Assembly (NCBI RefSeq): GCF_022898935.1
Contig: NZ_JALIRP010000002.1
Span: 62,001-126,000 of the forward strand
Direction of reading: 5' to 3'
DNA length: 64,000 bases
From: Paenibacillus mangrovi
GTDB taxonomy: Bacteria; Bacillota; Bacilli; Paenibacillales; Paenibacillaceae
The notes under the pieces were generated by a model, which saw only the letters and a program-made list of their open reading frames with translations, made no database searches and had not been told where the DNA came from. Both the position numbers and the translations under genes were made by a program. Shown here piece after piece: positions 52,555 through 61,402 of this stretch. Each line of letters starts with the position of its first letter. Positions within the stretch are counted from its first letter, which is position 1.

Positions 52555-54306
52555 CTATTGCTCTGTATTATCTGGATTCGGAGACATCCGTGTACTGTCC
52601 CGTGTTTTATTGAAGGATGGCCTTTCCTTGGACTCAAGAAGCGGAAAACGGAACAATACACTGGCTAGTGCCTTTGCATTAAAGGGTATAAATGGCCACA
52701 AATATGAAGAATTATACGACCGGTGAAGCGTCAGCAGCAGAATCAGGAGCGTCGTGCCGACCACGAAACCCATCAAGTCAAAGAGCGCCACAGCTACCAG
52801 AAGCACCAGCCTAACCAATCGGTTGGCAAGCCCAAGCTCGTAACTTGGTGTCGCGAACATGCCTATGGCTGACACAGCCATATACAGCACCACCTCATTC
52901 ACGAACAGGCCCGTCTTGACCGCTATATCTCCAACCAGGATCGCCGCGATCAAGCCCATGGCCGATGCCAAGGGCGTCGGCGTGTGAACTGCTGCTAACC
53001 TCAGCAGGTCAACCCCGAACTCAACCATCAGAAACTGGGCGATTAATGGTATATTGCTCTTGTCATGCGGACCGAGAAAACTAAGAAAAGGCGGCTTAAA
53101 CTCCGGGTAAATCACCATCAAAAGCCACAGCGGCAGCAGGAACATGGAGGCGAAGATACCTATAAAGCGGACCCATCTTAAATACGTCCCCATAAACGCC
53201 GTTTGCCGGTTCTCCTCCGCATGCTGGCAAAGATCAAAGAAGGTCGTAGGCATGATCATGACACTCGGCGATGTATCCACAAACACGGCTACCCTGCCCT
53301 CAAGAATATGAGCAGAAACCACATCCGGCCGTTCCGAGTACCGGACGAGCGGATACGGATGCCAGCCTTTGTTGACGATGGCTTCCTCCAGTTGTTTATC
53401 AGCCAGGGGCAGACCTTCAATGTCCAGTCCCTTGATTTTCTCACGGATGGAATCAACCTGCACTTTATCAACGATGTCATCAATATATGCAATACTTACA
53501 TCCGTGCGTGTGCGCCGTCCAACCTGTACCAGTTCGCTTTTGAAACCCGGATCACGCACACGCCTACGGACGAGCGCCACATTACTAAGCAGCGTTTCTG
53601 TGAACCCGTCCCTGGATCCACGGACCACTCTTTCGATGCTCGGCTCTTCCGGGCTGCGCACAGGAAAGGTTCGCGTATCCATGACAATGGCCGCCTGTTC
53701 CCCATCGATAAAGAGGGCGGACATTCCCATCAGCACCTTGTTGATGGTTGAGCTGAGCTTTTTGTCCACTTCGACCTGGATATGCGGGATATAACATTCA
53801 AAAAAGGATTGCATCGCATCCGTCGACAGCTGATCGACAGAGAGGTAGGTCAGTCGCTTCAGAATTTCAAGCATAATATTATCTTTGGCGAAGCCGTTGA
53901 CGAAGAATAAACCTGTTTTGTGACCGGCGAGCGTCATCTCACGAAATACGATGTCAAAAGAGGTCCCGAGCCCCACGACTTCCTTCAGCGTAGCCTTGGT
54001 CTGATCCAGACTGTCCGATACATCATCACTTCTCTGCCAATAGATGATGGATTCCTCTACCGAATTGGATTTCTCATCCTCCCGTTTCTTTTCCTCCGCT
54101 TTTTGTTTGCCGGATTCCTGCTTCGAAGCACCCAAAGACTTTCCCGATTCATCCTGCATATTCCCCCTCTGTTCTCCCTGGCTGCCTGATGCTTCTGTTC
54201 CCTGCTGCGTATCCTTGGATTCCTCTTTCTCGCTGCCGTGCTCCACTATCATCGCGGGGCCTGACGGATCCTCTACGCTGTTCATTTCATGATCTTGCTT
54301 GTTCAT
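52555..54306 (-). CDS. spoVAF: Spore membrane protein SpoVAF (GerA-like)
   Basis: GerAA-type protein co-encoded with the spoVA channel genes. An unusually charged N-terminal tail of about 85 residues (Glu, Lys, Ser and Gln-rich) precedes the cytoplasmic GerA domain, then about five membrane segments from residue 385 on, and a short C-terminal tail. The start at 54306 follows AAAGGAG; an in-frame codon at 54351 overlaps spoVAB. In B. subtilis this gene closes the spoVAA-AF operon before lysA. Confidence 0.9.
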   Translation of the reverse strand: MNKQDHEMNSVEDPSGPAMIVEHGSEKEESKDTQQGTEASGSQGEQRGNMQDESGKSLGASKQESGKQKAEEKKREDEKSNSVEESIIYWQRSDDVSDSLDQTKATLKEVVGLGTSFDIVFREMTLAGHKTGLFFVNGFAKDNIMLEILKRLTYLSVDQLSTDAMQSFFECYIPHIQVEVDKKLSSTINKVLMGMSALFIDGEQAAIVMDTRTFPVRSPEEPSIERVVRGSRDGFTETLLSNVALVRRRVRDPGFKSELVQVGRRTRTDVSIAYIDDIVDKVQVDSIREKIKGLDIEGLPLADKQLEEAIVNKGWHPYPLVRYSERPDVVSAHILEGRVAVFVDTSPSVMIMPTTFFDLCQHAEENRQTAFMGTYLRWVRFIGIFASMFLLPLWLLMVIYPEFKPPFLSFLGPHDKSNIPLIAQFLMVEFGVDLLRLAAVHTPTPLASAMGLIAAILVGDIAVKTGLFVNEVVLYMAVSAIGMFATPSYELGLANRLVRLVLLVAVALFDLMGFVVGTTLLILLLTLHRSYNSSYLWPFIPFNAKALASVLFRFPLLESKERPSFNKTRDSTRMSPNPDNTEQ

Positions 54307-54329
54307 GATCCATCCGCTCCTTTCGCTTC

Positions 54330-54758
54330 TTACCTTCTGTATACAAACCAATCAAACAGAGAGCCTGCCACCTTTCCGGTGACCATAGCCATCACTAAAC
54401 CAAACAGATAGTGAATCATCTTCAACCTTTTAGCCAAAATTGGAAGCACATTCAGTACCTCTGTCAGGGCCGCTGCCAGCAGGCCAACGAAAATCCCGTT
54501 GAACAGACCGACAACAAATCCGGACCACGCCCCCAAAGATAGCTTCCAGTTCCAAAAATCAAACACCGTTCCTAGCAGCGAACCCGAAACCATGGCGCCC
54601 TCATACCAATGAACCTGGTGGTAGGATCTCGTCAATTGAGCCAAACGCGGGATCATATCCAGTACGATAAACAGTGCGATCACGCCGCCACCGACGGCTA
54701 TTCCGCCTGCAATGCCCAGCAAAATCTGCACCATCCATCCCAGCATCAAGGTATTCAA
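54330..54758 (-). CDS. spoVAB: Stage V sporulation protein AB
   Basis: Membrane protein of the spore dipicolinate-uptake system. The 142-residue product has four or five hydrophobic segments and the loop YHQVHWYEGAMVSGSLLGTV. The start is TTG, overlapping the spoVAA stop as TTGA; a later ATG (codon 5) is an alternative. Followed directly by spoVAF rather than spoVAC. Confidence 0.88.
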   Translation of the reverse strand: MNTLMLGWMVQILLGIAGGIAVGGGVIALFIVLDMIPRLAQLTRSYHQVHWYEGAMVSGSLLGTVFDFWNWKLSLGAWSGFVVGLFNGIFVGLLAAALTEVLNVLPILAKRLKMIHYLFGLVMAMVTGKVAGSLFDWFVYRR

Positions 54759-55396
54759 GATGGATCACCCTGATTTTGGGAAGATTTCATCCGTTTGTAT
54801 TCCTGGGCAACGACGAACTGGTCAATATTCTCCTGATAAAGATACATTTCCACTTCCAGCGGGGTTGGTTCCTCATTCCATTTTTTCTTGAACAAGTGAT
54901 TGAAAAATACCACCATGCCGAACCCGATACCGAAAGAATATGCTGCTTGGAATAAAAAGGGATGCTCATCCCGTTTGCCTGTTAACATCTCTACAGTCCG
55001 GATTTGGACCTCCTGCATGTTGACGTCCGCATGAAAGTTCATGATGGTGAGTGCGGAGCCGAAAAACAGCAGCAGCCAAACGAGCAGAAATAACAGCAAC
55101 GAAGGCTTTTGAGGCTTTTCAACGACTTCCACAAGCACATGATGCTGTCCGATTGGTTCGATTTTAGCGTTTGGAATAAGCTTCTGCACTTTCGGAATGA
55201 TTTGCATAAGATCGATAAGTAACAAGTTTCCGTCCCATGTTTGCGGCTGGACCAGCTCGAGATTGCGAAGCTTCGTCTCCCACTCTGGGTCACTTAATAT
55301 CCGGGCGACATGCCCAAGTGTAACAACTCTTCCCTTAGTGATCGGCACACGGCTTTGCAGCTGCAGGTACACCGTAGGAGCCGGATTTAAAGACAT
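54755..55396 (-). CDS. spoVAA: Stage V sporulation protein AA
   Basis: First gene of the spoVA group. The 213-residue protein has a cytoplasmic N-terminal half (VYLQLQSRVPITKGRVVTLG) and two membrane segments (LLLFLLVWLLLFFGSALTI and the AAYSFGIGFGMVVFF region). I start at ATG 55396, eight bases after AAAGGAGTGATAGGA; a GTG three codons earlier overlaps that site. Confidence 0.9.
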   Translation of the reverse strand: MSLNPAPTVYLQLQSRVPITKGRVVTLGHVARILSDPEWETKLRNLELVQPQTWDGNLLLIDLMQIIPKVQKLIPNAKIEPIGQHHVLVEVVEKPQKPSLLLFLLVWLLLFFGSALTIMNFHADVNMQEVQIRTVEMLTGKRDEHPFLFQAAYSFGIGFGMVVFFNHLFKKKWNEEPTPLEVEMYLYQENIDQFVVAQEYKRMKSSQNQGDPS

Positions 55397-55427
55397 TCCT
55401 ATCACTCCTTTGCTGCTTCAATGTCGT

Positions 55428-55458
55428 TAGTATAGGGAAAATCACCGTTTTCTAGTCA
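55428..55458 (-). promoter_or_regulatory. Sigma-G-type promoter of spoVA
   Basis: TGACTA (55453-55458) matches TGAATA at 5 of 6 positions and TATACTA (55428-55434) matches CATACTA at 6 of 7, with an 18-base spacer. spoVA is a sigma-G operon in B. subtilis. Confidence 0.65.
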
Positions 55459-55500
55459 GAAGTTGCATTGGGTCCATTAAAAGGAGGGGTTATCATAACT

Positions 55501-55542
55501 AAATAGACCTTGCCAAGGAGACACCCTCGGCAAGGTCTATTT
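55501..55542 (-). terminator. sigF terminator
   Basis: AAATAGACCTTGCC and GGCAAGGTCTATTT pair perfectly over 14 bases; the following U tract is short and interrupted, so some readthrough into spoVAA is possible. Confidence 0.75.
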
Positions 55543-55546
55543 GATT

Positions 55547-56302
55547 TCACTGCGCAATCTGATCGCGGATCAGCTGCAATATTTTCTTTTCCAGACGGGA
55601 TACCTGTACCTGTGATATCCCCAGCCTTGAGGCCACCTCAGACTGCGTCTGGTCCCGGTAATACCGGAGATAAACGATCAGCTTTTCTCGCTCGGAGAGG
55701 CCGTCTATGGCCTCGTTCAGAGCAAGCTTGTCGAACCACCGCTCTTGGGAATCGTCCGCAATTTGATCCATCAGAGTAATCGGATCTCCATCATTTTCGA
55801 ACACGGTCTCATGAATAGAAGTTGGCGGCTTGTTGGCTTCCTGCGCGAAGACCACTTCCTCCGGCGTCACACCAAGCTCGTCAGCGACCTCTTTGATCGT
55901 CGGCAGACGGTCCAGGTGCTTGGACAGCTCATCCTTTTTCTTCCGGACCTTGTTGGCCATCTCCTTCAGTGAACGGCTAACTTTAAGTGTGCCATCATCG
56001 CGAAGAAAACGCTGGATTTCTCCAATAATCATGGGAACAGCATAGGTTGAAAACTTAACATCGTAGCTCAAATCAAATTTATCAACAGACTTCAGCAGAC
56101 CGATACAGCCAATCTGAAACAGATCCTCCGGCTCATACCCGCGGTTCATGAATCTTTGTACAACGGACCAGACGAGACGGATGTTGGAGTTTACCAGCGT
56201 ATCGCGGGCCACGCTGTCACCAGTCTGACTCAGAGCGATCAGACGTTTGACTTCCGAATCTTCCAGATATGTCTGCGAAGCTTTTTTCACATCAGCATCC
56301 AT
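55547..56302 (-). CDS. sigF: RNA polymerase sigma-F factor
   Basis: First forespore-specific sigma factor. The 251-residue sigma-70 protein has region 2 (YEPEDLFQIGCIGLLKSVDK), region 3 and region 4 with the helix-turn-helix TQSEVASRLGISQVQVSRLE. It is held by SpoIIAB and freed by SpoIIAA, both encoded just upstream. Confidence 0.97.
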   Translation of the reverse strand: MDADVKKASQTYLEDSEVKRLIALSQTGDSVARDTLVNSNIRLVWSVVQRFMNRGYEPEDLFQIGCIGLLKSVDKFDLSYDVKFSTYAVPMIIGEIQRFLRDDGTLKVSRSLKEMANKVRKKKDELSKHLDRLPTIKEVADELGVTPEEVVFAQEANKPPTSIHETVFENDGDPITLMDQIADDSQERWFDKLALNEAIDGLSEREKLIVYLRYYRDQTQSEVASRLGISQVQVSRLEKKILQLIRDQIAQ

Positions 56303-56313
56303 GCGTCCAACCC

Positions 56314-56775
56314 CTAATTATACAAAGCTTTCTTGGATTCAATCCTTTTCTTCATCCTGATCGATGTACCGGAGCCGGGTTCGCTGGAAACTTCAAATTC
56401 ATCCATGAAGTTTTCCATAATCGTAAATCCCATCCCTGATCTCTCCAGTTCAGGCTTTGATGTGAACAGAGGCTGTCTGGCCAGATCCAAATCCTCGATG
56501 CCGGCTCCTCTGTCTTCAACAGTAATCGTGACGGTATCCGAGACAATCTCGGCGGTAATGGTTATTTTCCCTTCGGGATTGCTGTCATAACCGTGGATAA
56601 TGCTGTTTGTTACAGCCTCCGAGATTACCGTTTTCAGATCGCTCAGTTCGTCCATCGTCGGATCAAGCTGTGAAATAAACGCAGCAACCGTAACCCGGGC
56701 AAAGGATTCATTTTCGGATTTGGAAGCAAACTCAAGCGTCATGAAATTGCGCTGCAGAGCTTTTTCTTCATTCAT
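56314..56775 (-). CDS. spoIIAB: Anti-sigma-F factor / kinase SpoIIAB
   Basis: Binds and inhibits sigma-F and phosphorylates SpoIIAA. The 153-residue GHKL protein has the N box [12 protein letters not shown]1 [14 protein letters not shown] and G2 [17 protein letters not shown]. It begins four bases inside spoIIAA. Confidence 0.96.
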   Translation of the reverse strand: MNEEKALQRNFMTLEFASKSENESFARVTVAAFISQLDPTMDELSDLKTVISEAVTNSIIHGYDSNPEGKITITAEIVSDTVTITVEDRGAGIEDLDLARQPLFTSKPELERSGMGFTIMENFMDEFEVSSEPGSGTSIRMKKRIESKKALYN

Positions 56776-57125
56776 GACACAACCTCCAGTCCCGAGAGCG
56801 CCTGGCCCTCGTTATCATAAATAGGCATGATCTTAAACAGCCCGGACATGTTCAGCAGACGATAGACCGCTTCATTCACATCACATACTGCCATTTTGCC
56901 GCCTTTGCTTTTGATCAGTTTGTAACGCCCCAGAATAACACCTAAGCCAGAGCTGTCCATAAACTGTAAATTTTTAAAACTGAGCACCAGATGCTCCGTT
57001 TGTCCTTTCTGGATCGATTCATCCAATTGTAAACGGACAAGATCAGCGGTATGATGATCCAGCTCGCCGGATAGACGGACAATCAGTGTATTACGGTGAT
57101 GCTCCAATTCAACATGCAGATTCAC
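56772..57125 (-). CDS. spoIIAA: Anti-anti-sigma factor SpoIIAA
   Basis: STAS-domain switch protein; the unphosphorylated form frees sigma-F. The phosphorylated serine is Ser58 in [10 protein letters not shown], the same number as in B. subtilis. 117 residues; the start is GTG, about 11 bases after AAGGAG. A sigma-H-like promoter lies 33-62 bases upstream. Confidence 0.96.
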   Translation of the reverse strand: MNLHVELEHHRNTLIVRLSGELDHHTADLVRLQLDESIQKGQTEHLVLSFKNLQFMDSSGLGVILGRYKLIKSKGGKMAVCDVNEAVYRLLNMSGLFKIMPIYDNEGQALSGLEVVS

Positions 57126-57157
57126 GCCTGCTCACTCTCCTTCCTGTCTTGAACAAG

Positions 57158-57187
57158 GATTTCTACGCAGCAGAAAGAGATTCCTGC
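57158..57187 (-). promoter_or_regulatory. Sigma-H-type promoter of spoIIA with possible Spo0A box
   Basis: GCAGGAATC (57179-57187) and GTAGAAATC (57158-57166) are 12 bases apart and fit the sigma-H pattern RnAGGAWWW-N-RnnGAATWW with one -10 mismatch. A TTGTCGG, one base off the 0A box core TGTCGAA pattern, lies just upstream. In B. subtilis spoIIA is driven by sigma-H with Spo0A~P. Confidence 0.55.
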
Positions 57188-57216
57188 ACCCCGACAAAAC
57201 TAGAAGAAAACCGCTA

Positions 57217-58398
57217 TCAATCTACAAGAAATAAATTGGCCGTCGTGCGCTTGAACAGCTTCCACCAGCCTGCCTTACCGATTTGCTGAGAAGATTTGAG
57301 CTCGAATTCCTTCAGAACTTTGTCGCCCTGATAGACGACCAGCTTACCGAGCACTTGTCCAGCCTGTACAGGAGCTCTCACTTCCTTGGGCACCTGCACC
57401 TCATGACGAACGCCTTCCGCTTTGGCATTTTTCTTCAGAAGCACACTGTAATTTTGTCCTGCAGTCAGCGTCAATCCCTTTACATCGCCCTTGTTGATTT
57501 TGACCGTTCCCATCGTATCTCCAGGCTTAAAAATCGTGTGCATGCTGTACTGCGCAAACATGTAATCGAACATTTTGGATACTTCTTCATTACGCGTTTT
57601 CGTGTTCGGCTCACCGAGTACCACCGCTACCGCTCTCATATTGCCACTCACGGCCGTAGCCGACAGGCAAAACTTCGCCTCGGAAGTATATCCCGTTTTG
57701 AGCCCGTCTGCGCCTGTATAAAAACGAACCAACTTATTCGTATTCACCAGCCAGAACGGCTTCTTCGAATCCTTCCGCAAATAGTCCTGGTAAGATCCGG
57801 TGTATTTCGTGATATCCTTATGCTTCAAAAGCTCACGGCTGATGACTGCAATATCATGCGCTGAGGAATAGTGGTTTTCCGCAGGCAAACCATTACAGTT
57901 GGCGAAGTGCGTGTCTGTAAGACCAAGTTCTTTTGCCTTGTCATTCATCATCTGCACGAAGGCTTCTTCGGTTCCGGCAATCTTCTCGGCCATCGCGACC
58001 GATGCATCATTGCCCGATGCCATCGCAATGCCTTTCAGCATTTCATCAACGGACATCTCCTCGCCCGGCTCTAGAAAAATTTGCGAGCCCCCCATCGATG
58101 CGGCATAGTCGCTTGTACGGACCATATCCGTCAGCTTCAGCTTGCCGGAGTCGATTGCCTCCATGGTGAGCAGCATGGTCATGATTTTGGTAATGCTGGC
58201 TGGCGGCAGTTTATCATGGCTGTTTTTCTCATAAATAATAGTTCCCGTATCCGCATCCATGAGGATGGCGGACTTGGCGTTAGCCGCAAGATCGGCCCCA
58301 GCCGACTGCTTGGCCTTTTCCTCTGCAGATCCCGTTTGTGGAAAGAGCGCAGCCGATAAGGTTATCGCCAGCACGACTGCCAATAGCGTTTTTCTCAA
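57217..58398 (-). CDS. dacF: D-alanyl-D-alanine carboxypeptidase DacF
   Basis: Forespore penicillin-binding carboxypeptidase. The signal peptide (LLAVVLAITLSAALFP) ends near GSAEE. Motifs are SITK (about residue 68), SGN and KTGYT; the C-terminal DUF1958-like domain has an amphipathic tail WWKLFKRTTANL. The start is TTG after AGGAGGGGACTAATT. It is upstream of spoIIAA as in B. subtilis. Confidence 0.93.
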   Translation of the reverse strand: MRKTLLAVVLAITLSAALFPQTGSAEEKAKQSAGADLAANAKSAILMDADTGTIIYEKNSHDKLPPASITKIMTMLLTMEAIDSGKLKLTDMVRTSDYAASMGGSQIFLEPGEEMSVDEMLKGIAMASGNDASVAMAEKIAGTEEAFVQMMNDKAKELGLTDTHFANCNGLPAENHYSSAHDIAVISRELLKHKDITKYTGSYQDYLRKDSKKPFWLVNTNKLVRFYTGADGLKTGYTSEAKFCLSATAVSGNMRAVAVVLGEPNTKTRNEEVSKMFDYMFAQYSMHTIFKPGDTMGTVKINKGDVKGLTLTAGQNYSVLLKKNAKAEGVRHEVQVPKEVRAPVQAGQVLGKLVVYQGDKVLKEFELKSSQQIGKAGWWKLFKRTTANLFLVD

Positions 58399-58518
58399 AA
58401 TTAGTCCCCTCCTGACCTATGGTCATAAATATTGCTGCTGTTTTCCAGTGTCGTCAGGTTGGCAGTAAAATATTCCACTTCGAATCGGGTTTGCCAGGAA
58501 AATTTGGGTGAAATGAAC

Positions 58519-58551
58519 AAAAAAATCTGCAGGTCTATGACCTGCAGACAT
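58519..58551 (-). terminator. punA terminator
   Basis: GTCTGCAGGTC and ACCTGCAGAT form a strong stem with a short loop, followed by seven U residues. Confidence 0.85.
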
Positions 58552-58578
58552 TTTGAATGGATTCAGTTATCGTCTGAT

Positions 58579-59403
58579 TTACATCTTAGGTATGACAGCA
58601 AGCACAAGGCTCAGGAATTTCTCACGCACGAGCTCTGTAGTTTCCATCACCTCGTCGTGTGATAGCGGCTGATCCAGAATGCCTGCAGCCATGTTGCTAA
58701 TGCAAGAAATGCCAAGCACTTCAAGACCAGCATGGCGGGCAACGATGGTTTCCGAAACCGTCGACATCCCTACAGCGTCAGCGCCTAGCGTTCGCAGCAT
58801 TCTAATCTCGGCTGGCGTTTCATAGGTAGGACCAAGCAGACCTGCATATACACCTTCCTGAACATGAATGCCTTTGGATTCGGCTGTATCTTTAAGCAAG
58901 CTGCGGAGGCGGCAGCTGTAAGCCTCGGACATATCCGGGAAGCGCACGCCAAGTGCAGCGTCATTCGGTCCGATCAGCGGATTTTTGCCTGTAAGATTAA
59001 GATGATCGGAAATCAGCATCAGGTCACCTGGCTCATAAGAGGTGTTTACGCCTCCAGCCGCGTTGGTCACTAGCAAGCTTTGCACGCCAAGTTCCTTCAT
59101 GACACGAACCGGGAATGCTGTCACTTCAGGGCCATATCCTTCGTACATATGGAACCGGCCTTTCATCATGACAACGGCGCGTCCTTCGATGGTGCCGAGC
59201 AGAAGCTCACCCTCATGTCCTTCAACTGTAGACACCGGGAAATGAGGAATATCCTGATAAGGAATAGAAATGCCATCCTGGATCAAATCTGCAAGGATGC
59301 CAAGTCCAGATCCAAGAATCAGGCCTACCTCTGGTTTGATCTCTGTTTTGCCTTGAATGTAGGCTGCTGCTTCTTGAATAACTGTCTGATTAATGGTTGT
59401 CAT
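58579..59403 (-). CDS. punA: Purine nucleoside phosphorylase (trimeric, PNP I)
   Basis: Phosphorolyses guanosine and inosine. The 274-residue protein has GLILGSGLGILAD, the phosphate-site segment GRFHMYEG, LLVTNAAGGVN and GPTYETPAEIRML with the purine-site Glu. It starts 14 bases inside xerD. The phosphopentomutase gene (deoB/drm) found between these genes in B. subtilis is absent. Confidence 0.95.
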   Translation of the reverse strand: MTTINQTVIQEAAAYIQGKTEIKPEVGLILGSGLGILADLIQDGISIPYQDIPHFPVSTVEGHEGELLLGTIEGRAVVMMKGRFHMYEGYGPEVTAFPVRVMKELGVQSLLVTNAAGGVNTSYEPGDLMLISDHLNLTGKNPLIGPNDAALGVRFPDMSEAYSCRLRSLLKDTAESKGIHVQEGVYAGLLGPTYETPAEIRMLRTLGADAVGMSTVSETIVARHAGLEVLGISCISNMAAGILDQPLSHDEVMETTELVREKFLSLVLAVIPKM

Positions 59404-60325
59404 GGGAAGATCTCTCCTTCAATTGGGTTAAATACATGCGCTCCCGCGGATGATGGTTTTCATATTCATTCTTCATCGCCTTCTTCGTCAGAGCACCGTA
59501 TATTTGGGTGGTTGAGATGTCGCTGTGCCCTAGCATTTCCTGCACGGACCGAATATCAGCTCCATGTTCAAGCAGGTGGGCTGCAAAGGAATGGCGCAGC
59601 GTGTGGGGGGTAATATCCCCGTCTATGCCGGACTCCGCGGCGTACTTCTTTAATATTTTCCAAAATCCCTGGCGGGTAAGCCGGGTCCCTAGATTATTCA
59701 GGAAAAGTCCTCTTTCCTGTTCGTCCCGGGCCAACTTCGGCCGCATTTGTCTCATGTAGGTTCCTACCGCTTCTGCTGAAAGGCTGCTGATCGGAAGTAC
59801 CCTTTCTTTTCCTGAACTGCTTGTACACCGGAGAAATTTCATTTCCGGATATACGTCGTCCAGATCCAGTGCCATCAGTTCCGACACCTTCATACCTGTG
59901 GCATACAGCAGCTCCAGCATCGCCTTATCCCTCATCCCGGGCGGGGACGAAATATCCGGCGCAGCCAGCAAGCGTTCCATCTGCTCTACACTCAGAACCT
60001 GAGGTACTTTCTTTTCCAGCTTCGGTGACTCCATATACAGTGTTGGATCCTGCTCCAGCAGAGATTCCCGCACCATGTAATGAAAAAAAGAACGCAGCGA
60101 CACCAGCTTCCGCGTAACGGTTGACGATGCGAAGCTGTTGTCTTTCAAATAATTCATATACATGGAAATATGGAACTTCTTGATCTGGTCTGCCGACTCA
60201 ACTCCCTGCTCCTTCAGATATCCGATAAATTGCAGCAGGTCGCGCTTATAAGATTCAAGCGTGTTTCGCGACAGCCCCTTCTCATCACCTATATAGCGAA
60301 TGAAGGACTGAACATACTGCATCAT
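59390..60325 (-). CDS. xerD: Tyrosine recombinase XerD-like, Lys at Arg-I
   Basis: Chromosome-dimer resolution recombinase, by family and position (ripX in B. subtilis). N-terminal SAM-like domain (about 1-90) and catalytic domain; HTLRH, LGH and the nucleophile in TTQIYGALTK are present. The first catalytic arginine, normally in ATGxRVSEL, is Lys146 (ATGMKVSEL; codon AAG at 59888-59890). The beta-hairpin segment SSSGKERVLP also differs from GKGRKERIVP. A C-terminal extension of about 16 residues overlaps punA. Start taken at the tandem ATGs after GAAGGAG. Confidence 0.88.
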   Translation of the reverse strand: MMQYVQSFIRYIGDEKGLSRNTLESYKRDLLQFIGYLKEQGVESADQIKKFHISMYMNYLKDNSFASSTVTRKLVSLRSFFHYMVRESLLEQDPTLYMESPKLEKKVPQVLSVEQMERLLAAPDISSPPGMRDKAMLELLYATGMKVSELMALDLDDVYPEMKFLRCTSSSGKERVLPISSLSAEAVGTYMRQMRPKLARDEQERGLFLNNLGTRLTRQGFWKILKKYAAESGIDGDITPHTLRHSFAAHLLEHGADIRSVQEMLGHSDISTTQIYGALTKKAMKNEYENHHPRERMYLTQLKERSSHDNH

Positions 60326-60414
60326 AAGTTGAAAAAGCTCCTTCGGATAGATTGACCGATCCATTTAAGATTTCGACAAAAAACTCCAATCCCCTGCATG
60401 CCGCCCTCGCAGTT

Positions 60415-60648
60415 CTATTCCCCGTACCAGTAAAAAAACCGCAAGCGGTCGCCCATCATCTCTCCTGTTTTAGCCTTATCCGAGGGCCTAAACGCTTTGA
60501 CAGCGTGCCCATCCGGAATCCGGTAATGATCCACGGGGGTAATCCATGCACCGATCAGGCCAAACAGCTGGTAGAGTGTATATGTAAGCGCCGCAAAGAC
60601 AAGCAAAAATTTCAAGGAAGCCCAGCACTTCCGCACCGAAATGATCAT
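60415..60648 (-). CDS. DUF4227 protein, YqzK-like
   Basis: A 77-residue protein with one hydrophobic segment (FLLVFAALTYTLYQLFGLI) and a charged C-terminal half ending RLRFFYWYGE. The family is found between fur and xerD in spore formers and has no assigned role. Position matches B. subtilis yqzK. Confidence 0.8.
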   Translation of the reverse strand: MIISVRKCWASLKFLLVFAALTYTLYQLFGLIGAWITPVDHYRIPDGHAVKAFRPSDKAKTGEMMGDRLRFFYWYGE

Positions 60649-60763
60649 AAGAAATCACACTCCCGGAAAATAAAAGATGATGGCGGACTGCCGCCACTTC
60701 TCGTTATTTTCAGCTTATGATTCCTGCTCCGGTTGTATGACAAGCCCCCCGGCCTTAGGCCAC

Positions 60764-60800
60764 CAAAAAAGCCCTCTCCGGCTAACATTCCGGCGAGAGC
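60764..60800 (-). terminator. fur terminator
   Basis: GCTCTCGCCGG and CCGGAGAGGGC form a strong stem followed by six U residues. The remainder of the gap 60649-60869 shows nothing else. Confidence 0.85.
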
Positions 60801-60869
60801 TTGTGATCTTGGAGGATCATATCCGATTGTTAATGATTCGACTTCTTGTCATCTCCACTTAGGGCGATC

Positions 60870-61310
60870 TTACTTATCCTTGCAGCGGTGACAAATACCA
60901 TGAAAATCAAGCCGATGATCGGAAACCGTAAAATTAAACTCGCGTTCCAACCGCTCTTCCAGCGGTCCCAGCCAGTCCTCGCGGATTTCATCCATGCTGC
61001 CGCACTTCACGCAGATCAGATGATGGTGGTGGTGCTTTGCGGTATCTGTCCGCAAATCATACCTTGCAACGCCATCGCCAAAATTAATCTTTTCTACGAC
61101 ATGCAGTTCACTGAGCAGCTCAAGGGTACGGTATACGGTAGCCAGACCGATTTCAGGAGCCTTTTCTTTGACGAGCATGAAAACATCTTCCGCACTTAGG
61201 TGATCTTCTTCATTCTCGAGCAAAACTCTGACGGTGGCTTCCCGCTGGGGTGTCAGTTTATAGCCCTGGGATTGCAATTGTTGTTTGATTTTATCGATCC
61301 GCGCTTCCAT
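60870..61310 (-). CDS. fur: Ferric uptake regulator Fur family
   Basis: Metal-dependent repressor. The 146-residue product has the winged-helix part (GYKLTPQREATVRVLLENEE, GLATVYRTLELL), the metal-site HHHHHLICVKCG and a C-terminal CHRC pair (structural zinc with CVKC). Which metal it senses cannot be decided, but position next to xerD and spoIIM fits true Fur. Start ATG 61310 follows GAGGGAGAAA. Confidence 0.93.
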   Translation of the reverse strand: MEARIDKIKQQLQSQGYKLTPQREATVRVLLENEEDHLSAEDVFMLVKEKAPEIGLATVYRTLELLSELHVVEKINFGDGVARYDLRTDTAKHHHHHLICVKCGSMDEIREDWLGPLEERLEREFNFTVSDHRLDFHGICHRCKDK

Positions 61311-61362
61311 TTTCTCCCTCCCCACAGGAAAATCACTGCACCATTGTTATATCACATCTTAC

Positions 61363-61392
61363 ATTATAGGGGGAGTTGCGCCGCAAAGTCAA
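61363..61392 (-). promoter_or_regulatory. Sigma-A promoter of fur
   Basis: TTGACT (61387-61392) and a perfect TATAAT (61363-61368) with an 18-base spacer lie 53-82 bases upstream of the fur start. I see no convincing 19-bp Fur box overlapping it. Confidence 0.75.
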
Positions 61393-61402
61393 ACGATTTT
61401 GC

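Noticed and set aside
61311..61402. Fur autoregulatory box at the fur promoter
   Set aside because: I found no sequence close to the GATAATGATAATCATTATC pattern in this gap.
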